A stretch of 64,000 nucleotides of DNA from contig NW_026251392.1 of the NCBI RefSeq assembly GCF_025118155.1, positions 620,001 through 684,000 on the forward strand, in the 5' to 3' direction. The notes below the pieces were generated by a model. It was not told where the DNA came from. It saw only the letters and a program-made list of their open reading frames with translations, and ran no database searches. The DNA is from Cokeromyces recurvatus (Eukaryota; Mucoromycota; Mucoromycetes; Mucorales; Mucoraceae). Below, one piece after another: positions 25,401-37,479 of the stretch; the first letter of the stretch is position 1; the number at the start of each line of letters is the position of its first letter. Both the position numbers and the translations under genes were made by a program.

Positions 25401-26354
25401 CCTTGTAAGGGTAACTAATAGCAAGTTTTTTTTTCTTGTAGGGATTGTTAATCATGATCATGAAGTCATATCAGAACTTGTTATTGAAGCAGATAAATAT
25501 ATTATTAATATTCAAAAGAATTTATTGGCATATGCTCAGTCTTCTACTTTCAGACCTTATAAAATTCTTGGTATGCACTATATATGTATATGTATTTATT
25601 AAGCTGCTAATGTTATCCCCTTTAAATATAAATCCTATAGATGATCAACTATTTAAACCTATCTTTGCCAATACTCTTAATTCTATCAAAGATCATTCTT
25701 CTGATACATTACGAAAAGGTATATATACATGTATATGCATATATAGAATATACTAATAAGTGGATTATAATACTAGCCATTTCAATGCCACCTTCTTTAA
25801 CAACGCTTGTTGCTTGTATTTCATTCATGGGTAAGAAATTAAAAGTAACCAAAGCAGAATACGATGCTCTTTGTGGACAAAAAGAAAATATTGCATCACT
25901 CAAATATGAAGAAATTCTCGAGATTGCTCAGACAGCTATCCCCAAAGAACTTGGTATAGAATATGATAATTTGAATCCTACTCAACAATTACAAGTGTTA
26001 TCTACTGAGATTGATCATCGCTGTAAATTAAAGAAGAAGGAGATGAATGATGTACTGTTTATTATTGAAAACGCAATATTTGTTCTTTGGCGTCATTTGG
26101 AATTTTACCTGCAAAAAAATCCTGATATTATAGCCATGAGTAGTCCTTGTGATCAAAGATATGAGAATGAGCAAGTTATTTTACTTCAGCAATCTTTATT
26201 CCAAACATCACCTGCTATTTTCTCTCAGCTCAAACAATCATGTCAACAGAATTTGGAACCAGTAATTCAACGACTAGAGTCGATCCCTTCTATTCAGTCT
26301 TCTACTTTACTTTCCCAAATGTATAAACGTCTTAGAAGTTGTTATAATATGTAA
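19462..26354 (+). CDS. NUP192: Scaffold nucleoporin Nup192/Nup205
   Basis: Exons 19462-19642, 19701-24683, 24753-24914, 24982-25377, 25442-25570, 25641-25718 and 25777-26354 give 2168 aa, somewhat longer than typical family members (about 1700-2000). Nup192/Nup205 is the large alpha-solenoid adaptor of the inner ring of the nuclear pore complex. The N-terminus (LRALLNQVCEQ ... LNIEEYEASRLLLEG) and the helical repeats running the whole length, with no catalytic motif, fit the family. Insertions: a Gln/Ser/Thr-rich linker (about residues 150-210, two Q clusters) and an acidic or polar loop near 370. The first large exon is almost 5 kb, in contrast to the intron-dense C-terminal part. The C-terminus is convergent with eS6, 220 bases away. 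Confidence 0.93.
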
Positions 26355-26574
26355 TTAATGGAAATAAAATAGTGTCATATTCTATTAAAAGTTTATATAC
26401 GTCTTTGTTCCTTTTATTTAAAGTTGATTGAATCGATATAGAAGAAGAAAAAAGAAAAAAAAAAAAGAGAGAGAGAAAAAAACGAAATGAGAAATGCCTT
26501 AAAGAAACCCACACACGTTTCTAAACTTTAATGAATAAGCTAAAAAAAAAACATAAACAAAAAAAAAAACAATT

Positions 26575-27910
26575 TTAGGCAGAAGCAGTCTTTTGCTTAG
26601 AAGCAGACTTTTGCATAGAAGAAGTACGACGACGTTCCAACTTTTCTTGCTTTTGTTCCTTGACACGCTTAGCAAGCAATTGCTTGTATTCAGCTTCGGC
26701 TTCACGAGAGGCTTCGGCTCTTCTACGCTTAAGAGCTTGTCTATGTCTCTTACGTTGAAGGGTAAGGGGAGTAACAAGACGTTGGATCTTGGGAGCCTTA
26801 GTATAGGGCTTCTTACCTTCAGCCTTGGGTTGAACTTCACGACGAATGACGTACTTGCGAACATCATCAGCCTTGGACAAGTTGAAGAACTTTCTGATCT
26901 TGGAAGCACGCTTAGGACCAAGACGCTTAGGAACAGTAGTATCAGTCAAACCGGGAATATCTTGTTCACCTTGCTTAACGACAACAAGAGACAAGACAGA
27001 GAGATCAGAGCCAACGATACAACCACGGACGGACTTTCTCTTACGTTCACCGGTACGGCGAGGACGGTAACAAGAGTGACCCTTGGACATCAAGAGACGA
27101 ACACGGTGAGGCAAGAGAACACCTTGCTTCATGGGGAAACCTTGCTTATCGTTACCACCAGTAATACGGAAAACATAGCCCTTGAATTCGTCACCGAGGG
27201 AGTCACCGGAAACTTCTTGAGCCATACGCTTGTCATAGAAACCACGGCTAATATTTGTGAATGAAAAAAAAATTATTAGCAAAGTAATTAAAAAAAAAAA
27301 GAGAGAGAGAGGTCATATGTGTAGTATGCAATGTGATTATGAGTGTGTATGATAAGTGCAATTTCTTTGTTTTCTTTCGTCAAAAGATTCAAATTCCAAA
27401 ACATAAAATTATATTCATGTCAAAGTTAAACATCTTTAGTGGATGATACATTAAAGATTTGTTTGTTGTTTATAAAAGAAAAAAAAACTTGTTTTTAGAT
27501 CGTACAATAAAGACTTTGCTGGTATATACAGATCCATAAATTTAAAAGGTTGATTTGATCACATGTTGATGAATTATTCAATGCACTAATCATACATGTA
27601 CATAAACCAACATCTAATAACACACCAACATACTAAACATATAATTGACTATTTGAATTTTGGAGAACTTACAGACGACGCTCGTCTTCGATTTCAATCA
27701 ACTTTTGGCAGCCAGTGGCTGGATTGGCGATGTTCAACTATATAAAATTAAATAATGTAAGTGCATTTGATTTATTTCAGCAATTGCGAGACACAAAGAT
27801 GTCAAAAAAAACATCTGTTCCCATCAATTCGTTTTTGTTTTGTTTTGTTTTGTTTTTTTTTCATCCATTATTCTCTCCCTTTTGATGATGGATCTCTTGC
27901 ATACCTTCAT
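26575..27910 (-). CDS. RPS6: Small-subunit ribosomal protein eS6
   Basis: Exons 27910-27905, 27737-27673 and 27247-26575 give 247 aa, normal for the family. eS6 is a 40S protein and the classic target of TORC1/S6 kinase signalling. The first coding exon is only ATG AAG, followed by GTATGC; exon 2 starts [19 protein letters not shown]. Conserved blocks include [20 protein letters not shown] and [11 protein letters not shown]. The C-terminal helix is highly basic and ends in [14 protein letters not shown], holding the R-R-x-S-S phosphorylation motif. Intron 2 is unusually long for this window (425 nt). An open frame of 223 codons on the opposite strand is a shadow of strong codon bias. Confidence 0.96.
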
Positions 27911-28352
27911 GACTCGTCAAATGGGGGGAAAGGCAGTTCATCAATAGGTACTTGTAATCCATTTTATCCAGCTCACAAACACACGCGCTGTTGTTCGAGC
28001 AAACATCTCCCGCATTTACTCTTGGTTTCTCATCGTTTTCTTCCCTAAACTCGCCCAGCTCGTCAATCGGCCATATGCATATCTTTCCGGCTCGAATTAA
28101 TCAAGTCACAGCTTTTTTTTTTTTTTTTTTTCATCAACAAAATTTTAGTGATTTTATCGCTTAGTAGCGCGATATCGAAGTAAGCGGCAGTAGACAGGCA
28201 ATGATTCAAATGATGAACGTGCACTCTGTATCTGCTACTAAAGACATTCAGCCGGTTTATTGCTATTTTTTTTTTCAGTGCCACGAAAAAAAAAGTTTTT
28301 TTTTTTTTTTTTTTTCTATTCTTATTTGACTTTGACGTTGGATCACTGAAAG
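27911..28352. promoter_or_regulatory. Short bidirectional promoter region, eS6 / eIF4E
   Basis: 442 bases separate the start codons of eS6 (-) and eIF4E (+), two translation genes. The interval has higher GC than its surroundings (about 27960-28060) and two long pyrimidine runs (about 28112-28131 and 28295-28317), the second just upstream of the eIF4E start. Shared regulation is inferred only from position. Confidence 0.5.
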
Positions 28353-29257
28353 ATGGCTACTACTTTATCTCCTGAAGTTGTTCAATTGGCTTCCACTATG
28401 GATTACTCTGTCAAACATCCTCTTCAAAATACTTGGACTTTCTGGTTTGACAATCCTGGTAAGAAGGCCAATGTTCAATCATGGGCTGACAACTTGAAGG
28501 AAATTGTCTCCTTTGACACAGTTGAAGATTTCTGGAGGTAATGACAGATGAGATTTACAAGTTAATAGGAATGATAAATCTTTATATAATTTAGTACTAT
28601 GAATAATGTTGCCAAAGTTAATCATCTTGCTCTTAATTCTAATTATCATCTTTTCAAGCAAGGTGTTCGCCCTGAATGGGAAGATGAAGCTAATGCTGAA
28701 GGTGGCAAATTCAGCATCCAATTCCCCAAGAACAAAGCAGGTGACGCTATTAATGAATATTGGACATATCTTGTATGTAAAAATTAATTACTAGAGTTTT
28801 TTTTTTTTGCGTTGTTAATCGATGCTAATCATTAATTTTTTTTTATTGAAGCTTTTGGCTGTTATTGGCGAGCAATTAGCTACTGAAGAGGAAATTTGTG
28901 GTGCTGTTATTTCTGTCCGTAAGACTTTCTATAGAATTGCCTTGTGGATCAAGACATCTAATGATTCTGAAAAGATTGAAAAGATCAGGTACAATAATAT
29001 GTATATTTTTTTTTGACAAGAAAAATACTCAATATATCTTATGCATATTTTAAAGTGAACAACTTAGAGAAACCCTTAATCTTTCTGAAGATATTCCTAT
29101 TGAATTTCATATTCATAATGATGCTTCTGCTAAGGCTGCTGCTGCCTTAGCTGCCGCTTCTCTTGAAGACAAGAAAGAAGATAATGCTACTACGACTGAA
29201 GGGGAGGAAGTAGCTTCTGCTCCTGTTGCTACTGAAGCTGTTAAGACTGAAGCTTAA
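28353..29257 (+). CDS. mRNA cap-binding translation initiation factor eIF4E
   Basis: Exons 28353-28537, 28595-28772, 28852-28988 and 29056-29257 give 233 aa. eIF4E binds the 5' cap of mRNA and recruits the ribosome through eIF4G. Motifs in order: HPLQNTWTFWF at the N-terminus; a tryptophan after the TVEDFW segment (dorsal, eIF4G-facing side); FKQGVRPEWEDEAN holding the Trp-Glu that reads the cap; and EYWTYLLLAVIGEQ and VRKTFYRIALW. The last ~50 residues are an Ala/Glu-rich tail not found in the conserved core. Divergent from eS6 and followed by eS7 on the same strand. Confidence 0.95.
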
Positions 29258-29833
29258 ATCATGACACTTTTTTTTTTACAAGTTAATAAAAGAAAACAAT
29301 TAATAATTCAAAGTATTGTTTTTAACGTGTATTGTTGAAGGGGAAAAAAAGAAAAGAAAAAGATAATTGATGTAATGTTGAACATATGAATAAATCTATT
29401 GTTACATTTAGTTTGTCATGAAAAAAAAAAGAACAGCCATAATAAGAAATAATAAATTAGAACTCCGCCAATGAAATGTCGCAGAAATTGTCGGCGTATG
29501 TCAATGTGGAGCGGGCGGGCAAAAGAAAAGAGAGGGAGGAAGAGAATTAGATTCTAAGTGAAAAATAACAGTCGATAAAGCATACTAAAAGTACTTTCTC
29601 TTTTCCGGGTCCTAAAAACGTATGTATAAAAAATGAGTATGCATATTACATGTATAAGGATGGATGTAATGGAGAAATAGTAGATGGATAGAATAAGGAG
29701 GGAATGGATGGATAAAAAAAATATAGGAGATTTTTTTTTTTTTTGCTACTTTCGAAATTTAATTATGAATGCTGACATTGACATTTCTTTTCTCCCTCGA
29801 TTTACAGTCAATTTTTCATAAATAGACGACATA
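29258..29833. other. Intergenic stretch, eIF4E to eS7
   Basis: Contains the 3' region of eIF4E, a purine-rich GC-higher patch (29500-29545, GGGCGGGC with AGAGGGAGG), purine-rich ATGG-containing sequence near 29660-29720 and a T run just before the eS7 leader. No open frame supported; a promoter for eS7 is expected here. Confidence 0.45.
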
Positions 29834-30611
29834 ATGGCTTCCCACAAGATTCAAAAGGCTAAGGATGCCTCTGCTGCTGATGAGATCGAGCTCTCTGTTG
29901 CTCAAGCTCTTGTTGACTTAGAATCCAACATTCCTGAACTTCGTCCTCTTGCCATCTCTGGTGCTAAGGAGGTATTGTAGTTTTACGACTTTTTTTTTTT
30001 GCATTGCGACAATTAATGACTAAGTTAAATATACATTATAGGTTGAACTTGGTGCTGGTAAGAAGGCACTTGTTATCTTCGTCCCCGTTCCCATGCTCGC
30101 TGGCTTCCGCAAGGTTCAACAAAAGTAAGCGTGATAGACTCTTTCTTTTTTTTTCTTTTTTTTTTTACTTTACTAAATTATGTGTATTTAGACTTACTCG
30201 TGAACTTGAAAAGAAGTTCTCTGATCGTCATGTTATCATTGTTGCTCAACGCCGTATCTTGGCTGTCCCTAGTCGTCGTACTCAAAGCAAGCAACCCCGT
30301 CCCAGATCTCGTACTTTGACTGCTGTTCACAACGCTATCTTGGACGATATGGTCTTCCCTACTGAAATTGTTGGTAAGAGACTCCGTCAAAAGGTTGATG
30401 GTTCTAAGCAACTCAAGGTGTAAGTATATTTATACATATATAATGAGCACTGTAACAATAATGTATATTAAATTGATTTTTATTTAGTTTCCTTGATGCT
30501 AAGGACGCCACTTCTCTCGAGTACAAGCTCGATACCTTCTCTGCTGTTTACAAGAAGCTCACTGGCAAGGCTGTTGTTTTCGAATTCCCTGCTAATGCTG
30601 AAGTCTTCTAA
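29834..30611 (+). CDS. RPS7: Small-subunit ribosomal protein eS7
   Basis: Exons 29834-29971, 30042-30124, 30192-30419 and 30488-30611 give 190 aa, matching the family length. eS7 is a eukaryote-specific 40S protein needed for 18S rRNA maturation. Conserved blocks are [75 protein letters not shown] and [15 protein letters not shown]. All introns are short (67-70 nt). Codon choice is more GC-rich at third positions than in neighbouring genes, as expected for a highly expressed gene. Confidence 0.97.
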
Positions 30612-31539
30612 AGAACTTGTTTTTTTTGAAGAAAAATATAGTAGATAAAATGCAAAAATATTTTTTTTAAAAAAAAAAAAAAAGGATATACATTTGTACG
30701 TTTTTATTTGGGTTTTTTTTTCCTCTATGTGTTACAGAGGGAGTATAGATAAGGAGAAGAGGAAACTGTTTAGGAAAGATTAAATAATTTATATGTAAAG
30801 AGTCAGTACAGTTATCACAATAAGTCAAGTTGCAATTTTACTTAGTGATGTCCTTTTTCTCTAAAATTAATTTCGATTTAAAAATGAAGTTGTGGCTCAT
30901 TTATGGACTTGATTATTCTTATTTATTATTTAGTGATGCCATCCATGACATTTTATTTTTATATAAATCAGAGCAATTTACTGTGTACACTATCAAAATG
31001 AGAAGGCATTTTTTTTTATGCTACTGTTATAAGAAAGATGACTATTCATATTCGTGAAACTTGGAGATAGACCCAACATTATTACAAAGATGCTGAAAGT
31101 ATTCTCGGAAAAAAAAAAAAGAAAAAAAAAAAAAGTATTCTCCCCTAACTCACTCTACAAGGTAAAGTATTTATATTAAATCATACGTTCATTTTTCTTT
31201 CTCTTTTCCTTAAAACTTCTTTATTTTATTCTATTTATTTTATTTTATTTATTTTATTTTACACCCTATTGTTTGCTTTAACTACGATATATGTAATCTA
31301 CTTTACATCTCATATCAAAGCCGTAATAAATAGTTTTCATTGTCATTATGGCGGATTTTAATTTCCAAGGTTTGTTGTGGTGCAAAGATAAAATAGTGTT
31401 CATGTATTACATGTAATAACTTTATTCATACCTATTTATCTTCTCTCTCCTAACAGCTGTTACCCTTTTTTTTTTATTTTTTATTTTCTTTTTTTTATTT
31501 TTATTCTCTTTTTTTTTTTATTTTTAATTTTCATTTACT
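30612..31539. other. Intergenic region and Ras leader
   Basis: Between eS7 and the Ras gene. Contains A and T runs, a T/TTTTA-repeat block (31230-31260) and a T-rich stretch leading to the Ras start. Short open frames are not supported. An upstream ATG at 31348 is probably untranslated leader. Confidence 0.5.
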
Positions 31540-32427
31540 ATGTCAAAAGCATCTTTTCTTAGAGAGTAACTAAATAAATAAAAGTAAAATAAAAATCTAA
31601 TTTCTTCTTCTTTTGTTTTCAGGTACAAAATTGTTATCGTTGGCGGAGGTGGTAAGTTGGAATACAAGATGATGAACAATAATAGATGATTGAAATGAAG
31701 AACGTTGTACTCATTATTATTTATTTATTAAGGTGTTGGCAAATCTGCTTTAACTATCCAGTTTATTCAGTCACATTTTGTTGACGAATATGATCCAACT
31801 ATTGAGGGTAATAAGAAGAAAAATAAGTATAGTTATAAAAAAAACTAATATAGGATTACAATGCTAGATTCTTATCGTAAACAGTGTGTCATTGATGATG
31901 AAACAGCTTTACTAGATGTATTAGATACTGCAGGTCAAGAGGAATACAGGTACCCACACATTATGATCTTATACATATGGAATATGATGATCTCACACAC
32001 ATATATTTATATATACAGTGCTATGAGAGAGCAATACATGAGAAATGGTGAAGGCTTTATATTGGCTTATTCAATTACTTCTCGCTTATCATTTGAAGAG
32101 GTAAATACATTCTATCAACAAATTCGACGTGTAAAAGATCGCGACTTTTTCCCAATGGTATTAGTTGGCAATAAATGTGATTTAGAAAGTGATCGACAAG
32201 TATCAAGTCAAGAAGGAAGAGATTTAGCTAAAAGTTTTGGATGTCCCTTTAATGAGACATCTGCTAAACAACGTATTAAAGTAGATGATACATTTTATGA
32301 AGTTGTAAGAGAAATTCGTCGTACAAATAAGGAACAAGAAAATAGATCAAAAGGAGTACGAAGAGAAACGTTTGAAATGACAGATAGTCATGAAAATGAA
32401 GGCTGTTGTGGATGTATTTTAATGTAG
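31540..32427 (+). CDS. Ras-family small GTPase
   Basis: Exons 31540-31565, 31623-31651, 31733-31807, 31868-31949 and 32019-32427 give 206 aa. Ras proteins are membrane-anchored GTP switches controlling cAMP and MAPK signalling, morphology and sporulation. The tiny first exon (MSKASFLRE) leads into [17 protein letters not shown] (P-loop), YDPTIEDSYRKQ (effector loop), DTAGQEEY (switch II), NKCD and ETSAK (guanine specificity). The tail ends in CCGCILM: a CaaX prenylation box preceded by cysteines likely to be palmitoylated. The alternative ATG at 31348 needs a poorer splice and lacks the usual N-terminus, so 31540 is chosen. Confidence 0.96.
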
Positions 32428-32571
32428 TAGAAGAGATGAGTCTCTTTATTTCAAATCCCCTAATCTAGCTTCCTAATGAATTGAATACACACTTACTTAT
32501 ACCTAATTTATAATCTATATATATTTATATTTATATAAACCCGTTAAAAAAGAAGAAGTTGATACTCTTTA

Positions 32572-34153
32572 TTATTGTTTCTTATTTATTGACTTTGTGT
32601 ATTCTAATATGTCTTTTTTAAGTTGTTGTCTATTACGAATCATAACTCGCTCAAATAACTTTTTTGTCTTTTCTTTATCCAATTTTCCCTAAACATAAAA
32701 AGGATTTAGTTTACTGTCATAGTCTATCTTTTTTTTTTTTAACATGCAATTACCATAGCTAATTGAATAGTTTTCTTTTTATTAGATAACAGGAGTTCAG
32801 CTGATCTAATCAAGTGAAGACCACAATCATTGCCATTTGTCTGTCTTGGAATCTTTGCTGTTAATAATTTCGGTGGATGCCATTCACCATTAATTCTATC
32901 ATCCTTGTATTTTCTAGCAATAAACTTTTCTAATAACTGAAGGCATTCAGTTCTATCTTTTCCTAAAGAGTCCATACATACAATACTAAAACTAGAGAAA
33001 AAGAGAGAGAGAGAGAGAAAATAAATAAATGTATGACATAACATATACAGATTACCTACTGCTTTTTATTTTGAAGACTAGTAACAGCCATCAAAAACCA
33101 ATGACTCCTAAAAAAAGCAAAAATCAAAAGGATTAATATAATTGGAAACATTAGAATACGTTTACTTTACTTTTGAAAGACAGGAATGAGCCAAAGAGAT
33201 TTATTGAATAAATGAACTTTACGAAACCATTTCTTCAGTATTTCATAATAATTTTCGCTTGCATTACTATGCATTTATATTAGCTACTTGTAAAATACAA
33301 AATAATTTGATTATTACATACGCTGCCGCTTGTTGTAGTCGAGTGAAGAAAAAAGTTGAAGATATATACATTTGTGTATTGTTATATTTATCTTTCAGCA
33401 TATCTAAAGCGTAATTTATTACCGTATCGTTTAACCATCCATTTTTTGTATTTAAACAATTTAAATGATGCACATGTAATGGAACTCGATTTTCATTGAT
33501 GCAAATTCTATAAAGATAGACGGAACATTTAGCACAAATGGTCATGTTATTTATATGTTTGATCATCTAGTTCGTACAATCCTTTATTATGATCCTTTTT
33601 GAATGTTAATCGAGTATTATCATCATTATCTTCTGTATCTGATAGAACAATAACAGTCTTTGAAGAGAATGCCGCTTTTGGTGGTAATGATGATGATGAC
33701 TTTTCAAGCTTTTTGTTATTTAAAGGCTTTACATTTGTCTTTGTTTTAACATCATTTTTCTGGAGGTTGTCTAGTTCTCTCCTCTTTTTCAACATTTTTT
33801 TCAATTGTTTTTTTTTTAAAGCTTTTTTATCTTGATCACTGTCAAGTTCAAGAAAAGTATGATCATTATCGTTTCTCTTTACTATCTTTTGTCCAGTATT
33901 AGTTGTAGTCGTAACATTTTGTTTCCTTTGTTTGTGCTTGTGCTTTTTAGCTTTCTTCTTTTTGTTAGGCTCTGTCTTCATTTTATTTATTTGAAAAGAT
34001 GGTTCTACTTTACGAATCTTAAAAGCTTGATTTGCTGTAGAATCCTACATTGTAAGTTAGTTAATCTTTTTTTTTTTGAGGAGTATTCCTTAAAGGAACT
34101 ACCCATAAGTCACTGGCAGCACGCTTCAAGTTAACATTTTCAACTGAGGGCAT
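32572..34153 (-). CDS. SUMO protease, C48 family (Ulp2/SENP6-7-like)
   Basis: Minus-strand exons 34153-34103, 34044-33578, 33507-33322, 33266-33171, 33107-33060, 32991-32754 and 32688-32572 give 400 aa. Ulp2-type cysteine proteases remove or trim SUMO chains, mostly in the nucleus. The first ~165 residues are a lysine-rich, basic, Ser/Thr-rich region (KKKKAKKHKHKQRKQ) likely to hold nuclear localisation signals. The protease domain begins at VPLHVHHLNCLNTKNGWLND. The predicted catalytic triad is His269 (SHWFLMAV), Asp290 (CMDSLG) and Cys339 (GNDCGLH), with Gln333 in the oxyanion hole. The IPVFQKSHW wording favours Ulp2/SENP6-7 over Ulp1. The protein is short for Ulp2, which usually has long flanking regions. 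Confidence 0.92.
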
Positions 34154-34478
34154 TTTTTTTGGTGTATAATAAAGGGAAAAAAATAAAATAAAATAAAATA
34201 GAATAAAATAAAATAAAAACAAATAAATAAAATTACATAAAATGTTTTATATAAGAGCAGCAGACATATAAAGATGAATTCTTATAGTGCAGTTTGTAAT
34301 AATTTCATTCTTGTCATAATACAGAAAACATTTGAATTATTCATTCGTTTAATTATAAACGATGCCAATAAAAAGTCTATCTCTTTTACCATGGTTATAT
34401 ATTACCTGTCTCTTTTATTAATACCACTACACATTATGAAAAAAAAAAAATTGTTCATTTCAGATAGCTAAAGATGTA

Positions 34479-35028
34479 TTATTCTAATAGTCTATTTCTA
34501 GTACTACTATGTGGAACAGATCCAAAAAGGACTTCAGTTTCATTTGTAGCAGTATTTGCGGCTAAAATATGAGGAGGAATCATAGGCCCTTCTTCAATAT
34601 GATCATCATTTTCTTCCAATTCTAATTCTAACTTGTTTTTGGTACTATTCAATCCTTGTCGTTGTTGTTGATTATGCAAGACTGATTTTCTTCTTCTGTC
34701 ATCAAGTTGTGAAGAAGAAAATGTAAGCGATGTTCGTCTATCAGCTTCTGCGTAATCAAAACCTATAAATGAAGGCTTTCGTGACTTTTTATCTTGTAGT
34801 GTTTTGTTATTAAATGAAGATGATGCTAGGATCCTTAGTTTGTTTTCATTTGTAGCTGGAGAATAGCTTATGGAAATAGGAACAGAAGTAGCGAAATTGC
34901 TCCCTATATAAAAAGAAAAAAAAATAAACATATTAAATCTTTATATTTATATAAATAGATCTTACCTTGTTTATTCTCTTTTTCTTTTAATGATTGTTTC
35001 ATAAGTAAACTATGATTTCTTTCCCTTT

Positions 35029-35059
<31 letters not shown>

Positions 35060-36461
35060 AACAAAGTCAATATATTTCGATGATCGTCTATTATTATTAT
35101 TATCTCTATTGCTTGTATGATTTACAGCTTTTGAAAAACTTTTTTCTTCTGTATTAGAGTTACTTTTTATATCCTCGTCTAGAGGGAACAAGTCTTCTTC
35201 TTCTTCTTCATCTCCTTTTTCTTCTTCTATATGATCATCATCATCTACCCAAGAAGATGAAGTGCTTGATGCTGATATTTTACAATTAGTTTGTTCTTCT
35301 GCAAGTTGAGCAAGTGGATGTAAGGATGGCTGTTGTTCAGGAACAAGCAAAGACCTTCTTCTATGAAATGGAGGCATCTCATGTACAGGTGCTAAATGCA
35401 ACGGTGAAGTTACTGTTTTATTTAGACTGTTGGTAATTGCATTTTCATCTAAAATATAACTAGATTTTCTACGATAATTATGTGTAAAAGAACTTGGCAC
35501 GAACACATATTGTTGATTGAAACCAGCCGATAATGAAGAAGAAGAAGATCTTCTTACTACTTTCCTTTGTTGTTGTTGTTGCTGCTGCTGCTGAATCTCT
35601 GTTAAATTATTTAAAGCCTGTTTATTTGTGTCCTCAAGTGGATTGAAATATGCGTCATTAGCGATGCGATTGAACAGAATTTGATCGCTAACACTATTTC
35701 TTACTTTCTGTACAGATAAGCGACGTACATGTTCATTTTCTTCATTTACCGTCTTTGATATTTCTTTCATCGTTTGCCATAAAACAGCACTATCATAGAT
35801 TGCTTTTTGTTTTTCCCTCGTTAATAATATCTCCTGTTCTTCTCGATAAGCTTGAATCCTCTTTTCCGTTTTTTCTTCAAGATCTTTTAATGATTGTTGT
35901 AATAGCTCTTTCACTTCTTCATATTGAATTTTTAACTCTGCATTCAGTATTTCTTTAAAAAAATAAATAAATATACATGTATGTTTTAAATGAATGAATT
36001 TTATTGTACATAGATATTTTGACATACCTTCTTTGTCCAGAGATAAATTGTTAATGGGTAAATCTGGATTTAAAACGATATGAAATGCAGTTGAATAAAT
36101 TGCCTTTTTCTGTAACCTTTCAATTTCTAAACCAAACTATGAATAAGAGAAACACGTGTGTATGTAATGTGTGTGTATATATATATATGTATGTGGTTTT
36201 TTTTTAGTTCATCATGTAGTATGTGCAGTATAAATAAATTTAAATGAATCTCTTCTAATTACAATAGTTCCTTTGTGTACAATAACTTGATCACCAGGTT
36301 GATTTAGAATTGACTTATCAATAGGATAAATTATACTTGGTTTATTATCTCGTCTAACAGAGTAAACATCTCCTGTTGAACAATTATGACAGCTAATTGT
36401 TACCCAACCTTCAGAATTATCCATGATATATCTTAGGCGAATTAAGCTTGTATATTCCTTT

Positions 36462-36499
<38 letters not shown>

Positions 36500-36724
36500 C
36501 AGGATAGAGAGTATATTGGGTATATTATTAAGAAATATATATTATCTACTTACAACTGAGATGCCCTTCATACTTAATTCAAACTTCCAACCTGATATTG
36601 AAGGTTCCTCTAGTCTTGTAAATTTATCTTTTCGAAAATTTTCATGACCTTCTAAATAATATTTATTGGCAAGATGAATTTTGACATTTAGACAGTTGCA
36701 CGCATAAACAACATGGGCGGGCAT
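34479..36724 (-). CDS. Unknown protein: Cys pairs, coiled coil, acidic disordered tail
   Basis: Not recognised. Minus-strand exons 36724-36554, 36457-36263, 36136-36028, 35952-34966 and 34903-34479 give 628 aa. The N-terminal ~130 residues carry CNC (residues 9-11) and CHNC (80-83), spacing compatible with one zinc site of a yippee/Mss4-like fold, although this is only inferred. A charged helix (about 160-240, LLQQSLKDLEEKTEKRIQAY) should form a coiled coil. The rest is disordered: a Q run (about 270), RRSSSSSLS, an acidic DEEEEED block and a run of ten glutamates. Many R-x-x-S sites suggest phosphorylation. The exon 2 start at 36457 is chosen because it is the only nearby acceptor that keeps frame with exon 1. 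Confidence 0.75.
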
Positions 36725-37479
36725 ATTTTAGAAGTAAAAAAAAATAAAATAAAATAAAATAAAATAAATATATAGTAAAAAGAAGAAGAAAAAAAAGGCT
36801 TATTATTATATTACAATGTCTTAAAAATAGCTACTAAAATAAAAAAAATTCCGTCGCCTTCTTTTTTATTACTGTGACAATTGTTTCAATTTATCTACAA
36901 CTATTATAACTTTTTTTTTTTGATATACACATATGTATATGCTTGTACATTATGTAATCAAATAGATGTTCATGGTATTGTAAGTAATGCAGGTTAATGT
37001 CCTCAGATAAGAAATAAATTAAAAAAAAAAATAACAAAACCACACATATAATATTAAATATTCAGATATACAGAAGCTTCATCGATTAAAGTTGTGTCTT
37101 GTAAGAAATTGAATAAAATTGTTGGTGCTAATTAGACTTACTTTCTTTCATTCTAGAAGACAGAAAGGATATTCTCTTTTCTCATTATGATTGAAATACA
37201 AGCAAAAATAAATAAAATAAATAAGAAAAAAAAAAAGACACTTTCTAACTCGTGCTTCATTTTATTTATAACCATAGTATTTTTAACAGGATGAATTATT
37301 AAATCTCCGTCATGTGGAGTTTATACCTTATTTCCATTTTGAGGCATAAGCGTAATAAGCACCCATTTATTTATTGAAGCATTTATTCATATATTTATTT
37401 TATACTTATTTTTATCTTTATTTTATTTTTTATTTTATTTTCAACGTTTATAGATACAAGAAATAGAAAGAAAGAGAAA
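36725..37479. other. Divergent upstream region before Arp3
   Basis: 755 bases between the unknown Cys/coiled-coil gene (-) and Arp3 (+). Contains AAATA/AAAATA repeats near 36742-36770 and TTTTA-type repeats near 37400-37440. No open frame supported. Confidence 0.5.

Noticed and set aside
26593..27264. 223-codon open frame on the plus strand across the eS6 gene
   Set aside because: Lies fully antisense to a confident ribosomal protein exon; strong codon bias of eS6 creates the shadow frame. No start context or domain.
31348..31373. Alternative first exon for Ras (ATG GCG GAT TTT...)
   Set aside because: It needs a weak donor to reach the right phase and leaves a non-typical N-terminus, whereas the ATG at 31540 with donor at 31566 gives the expected start.
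34274..34471. 65-codon open frame on the plus strand between two minus genes
   Set aside because: Low-complexity, hydrophobic by AT bias, no domain, and inside the downstream/upstream region of the neighbouring genes.
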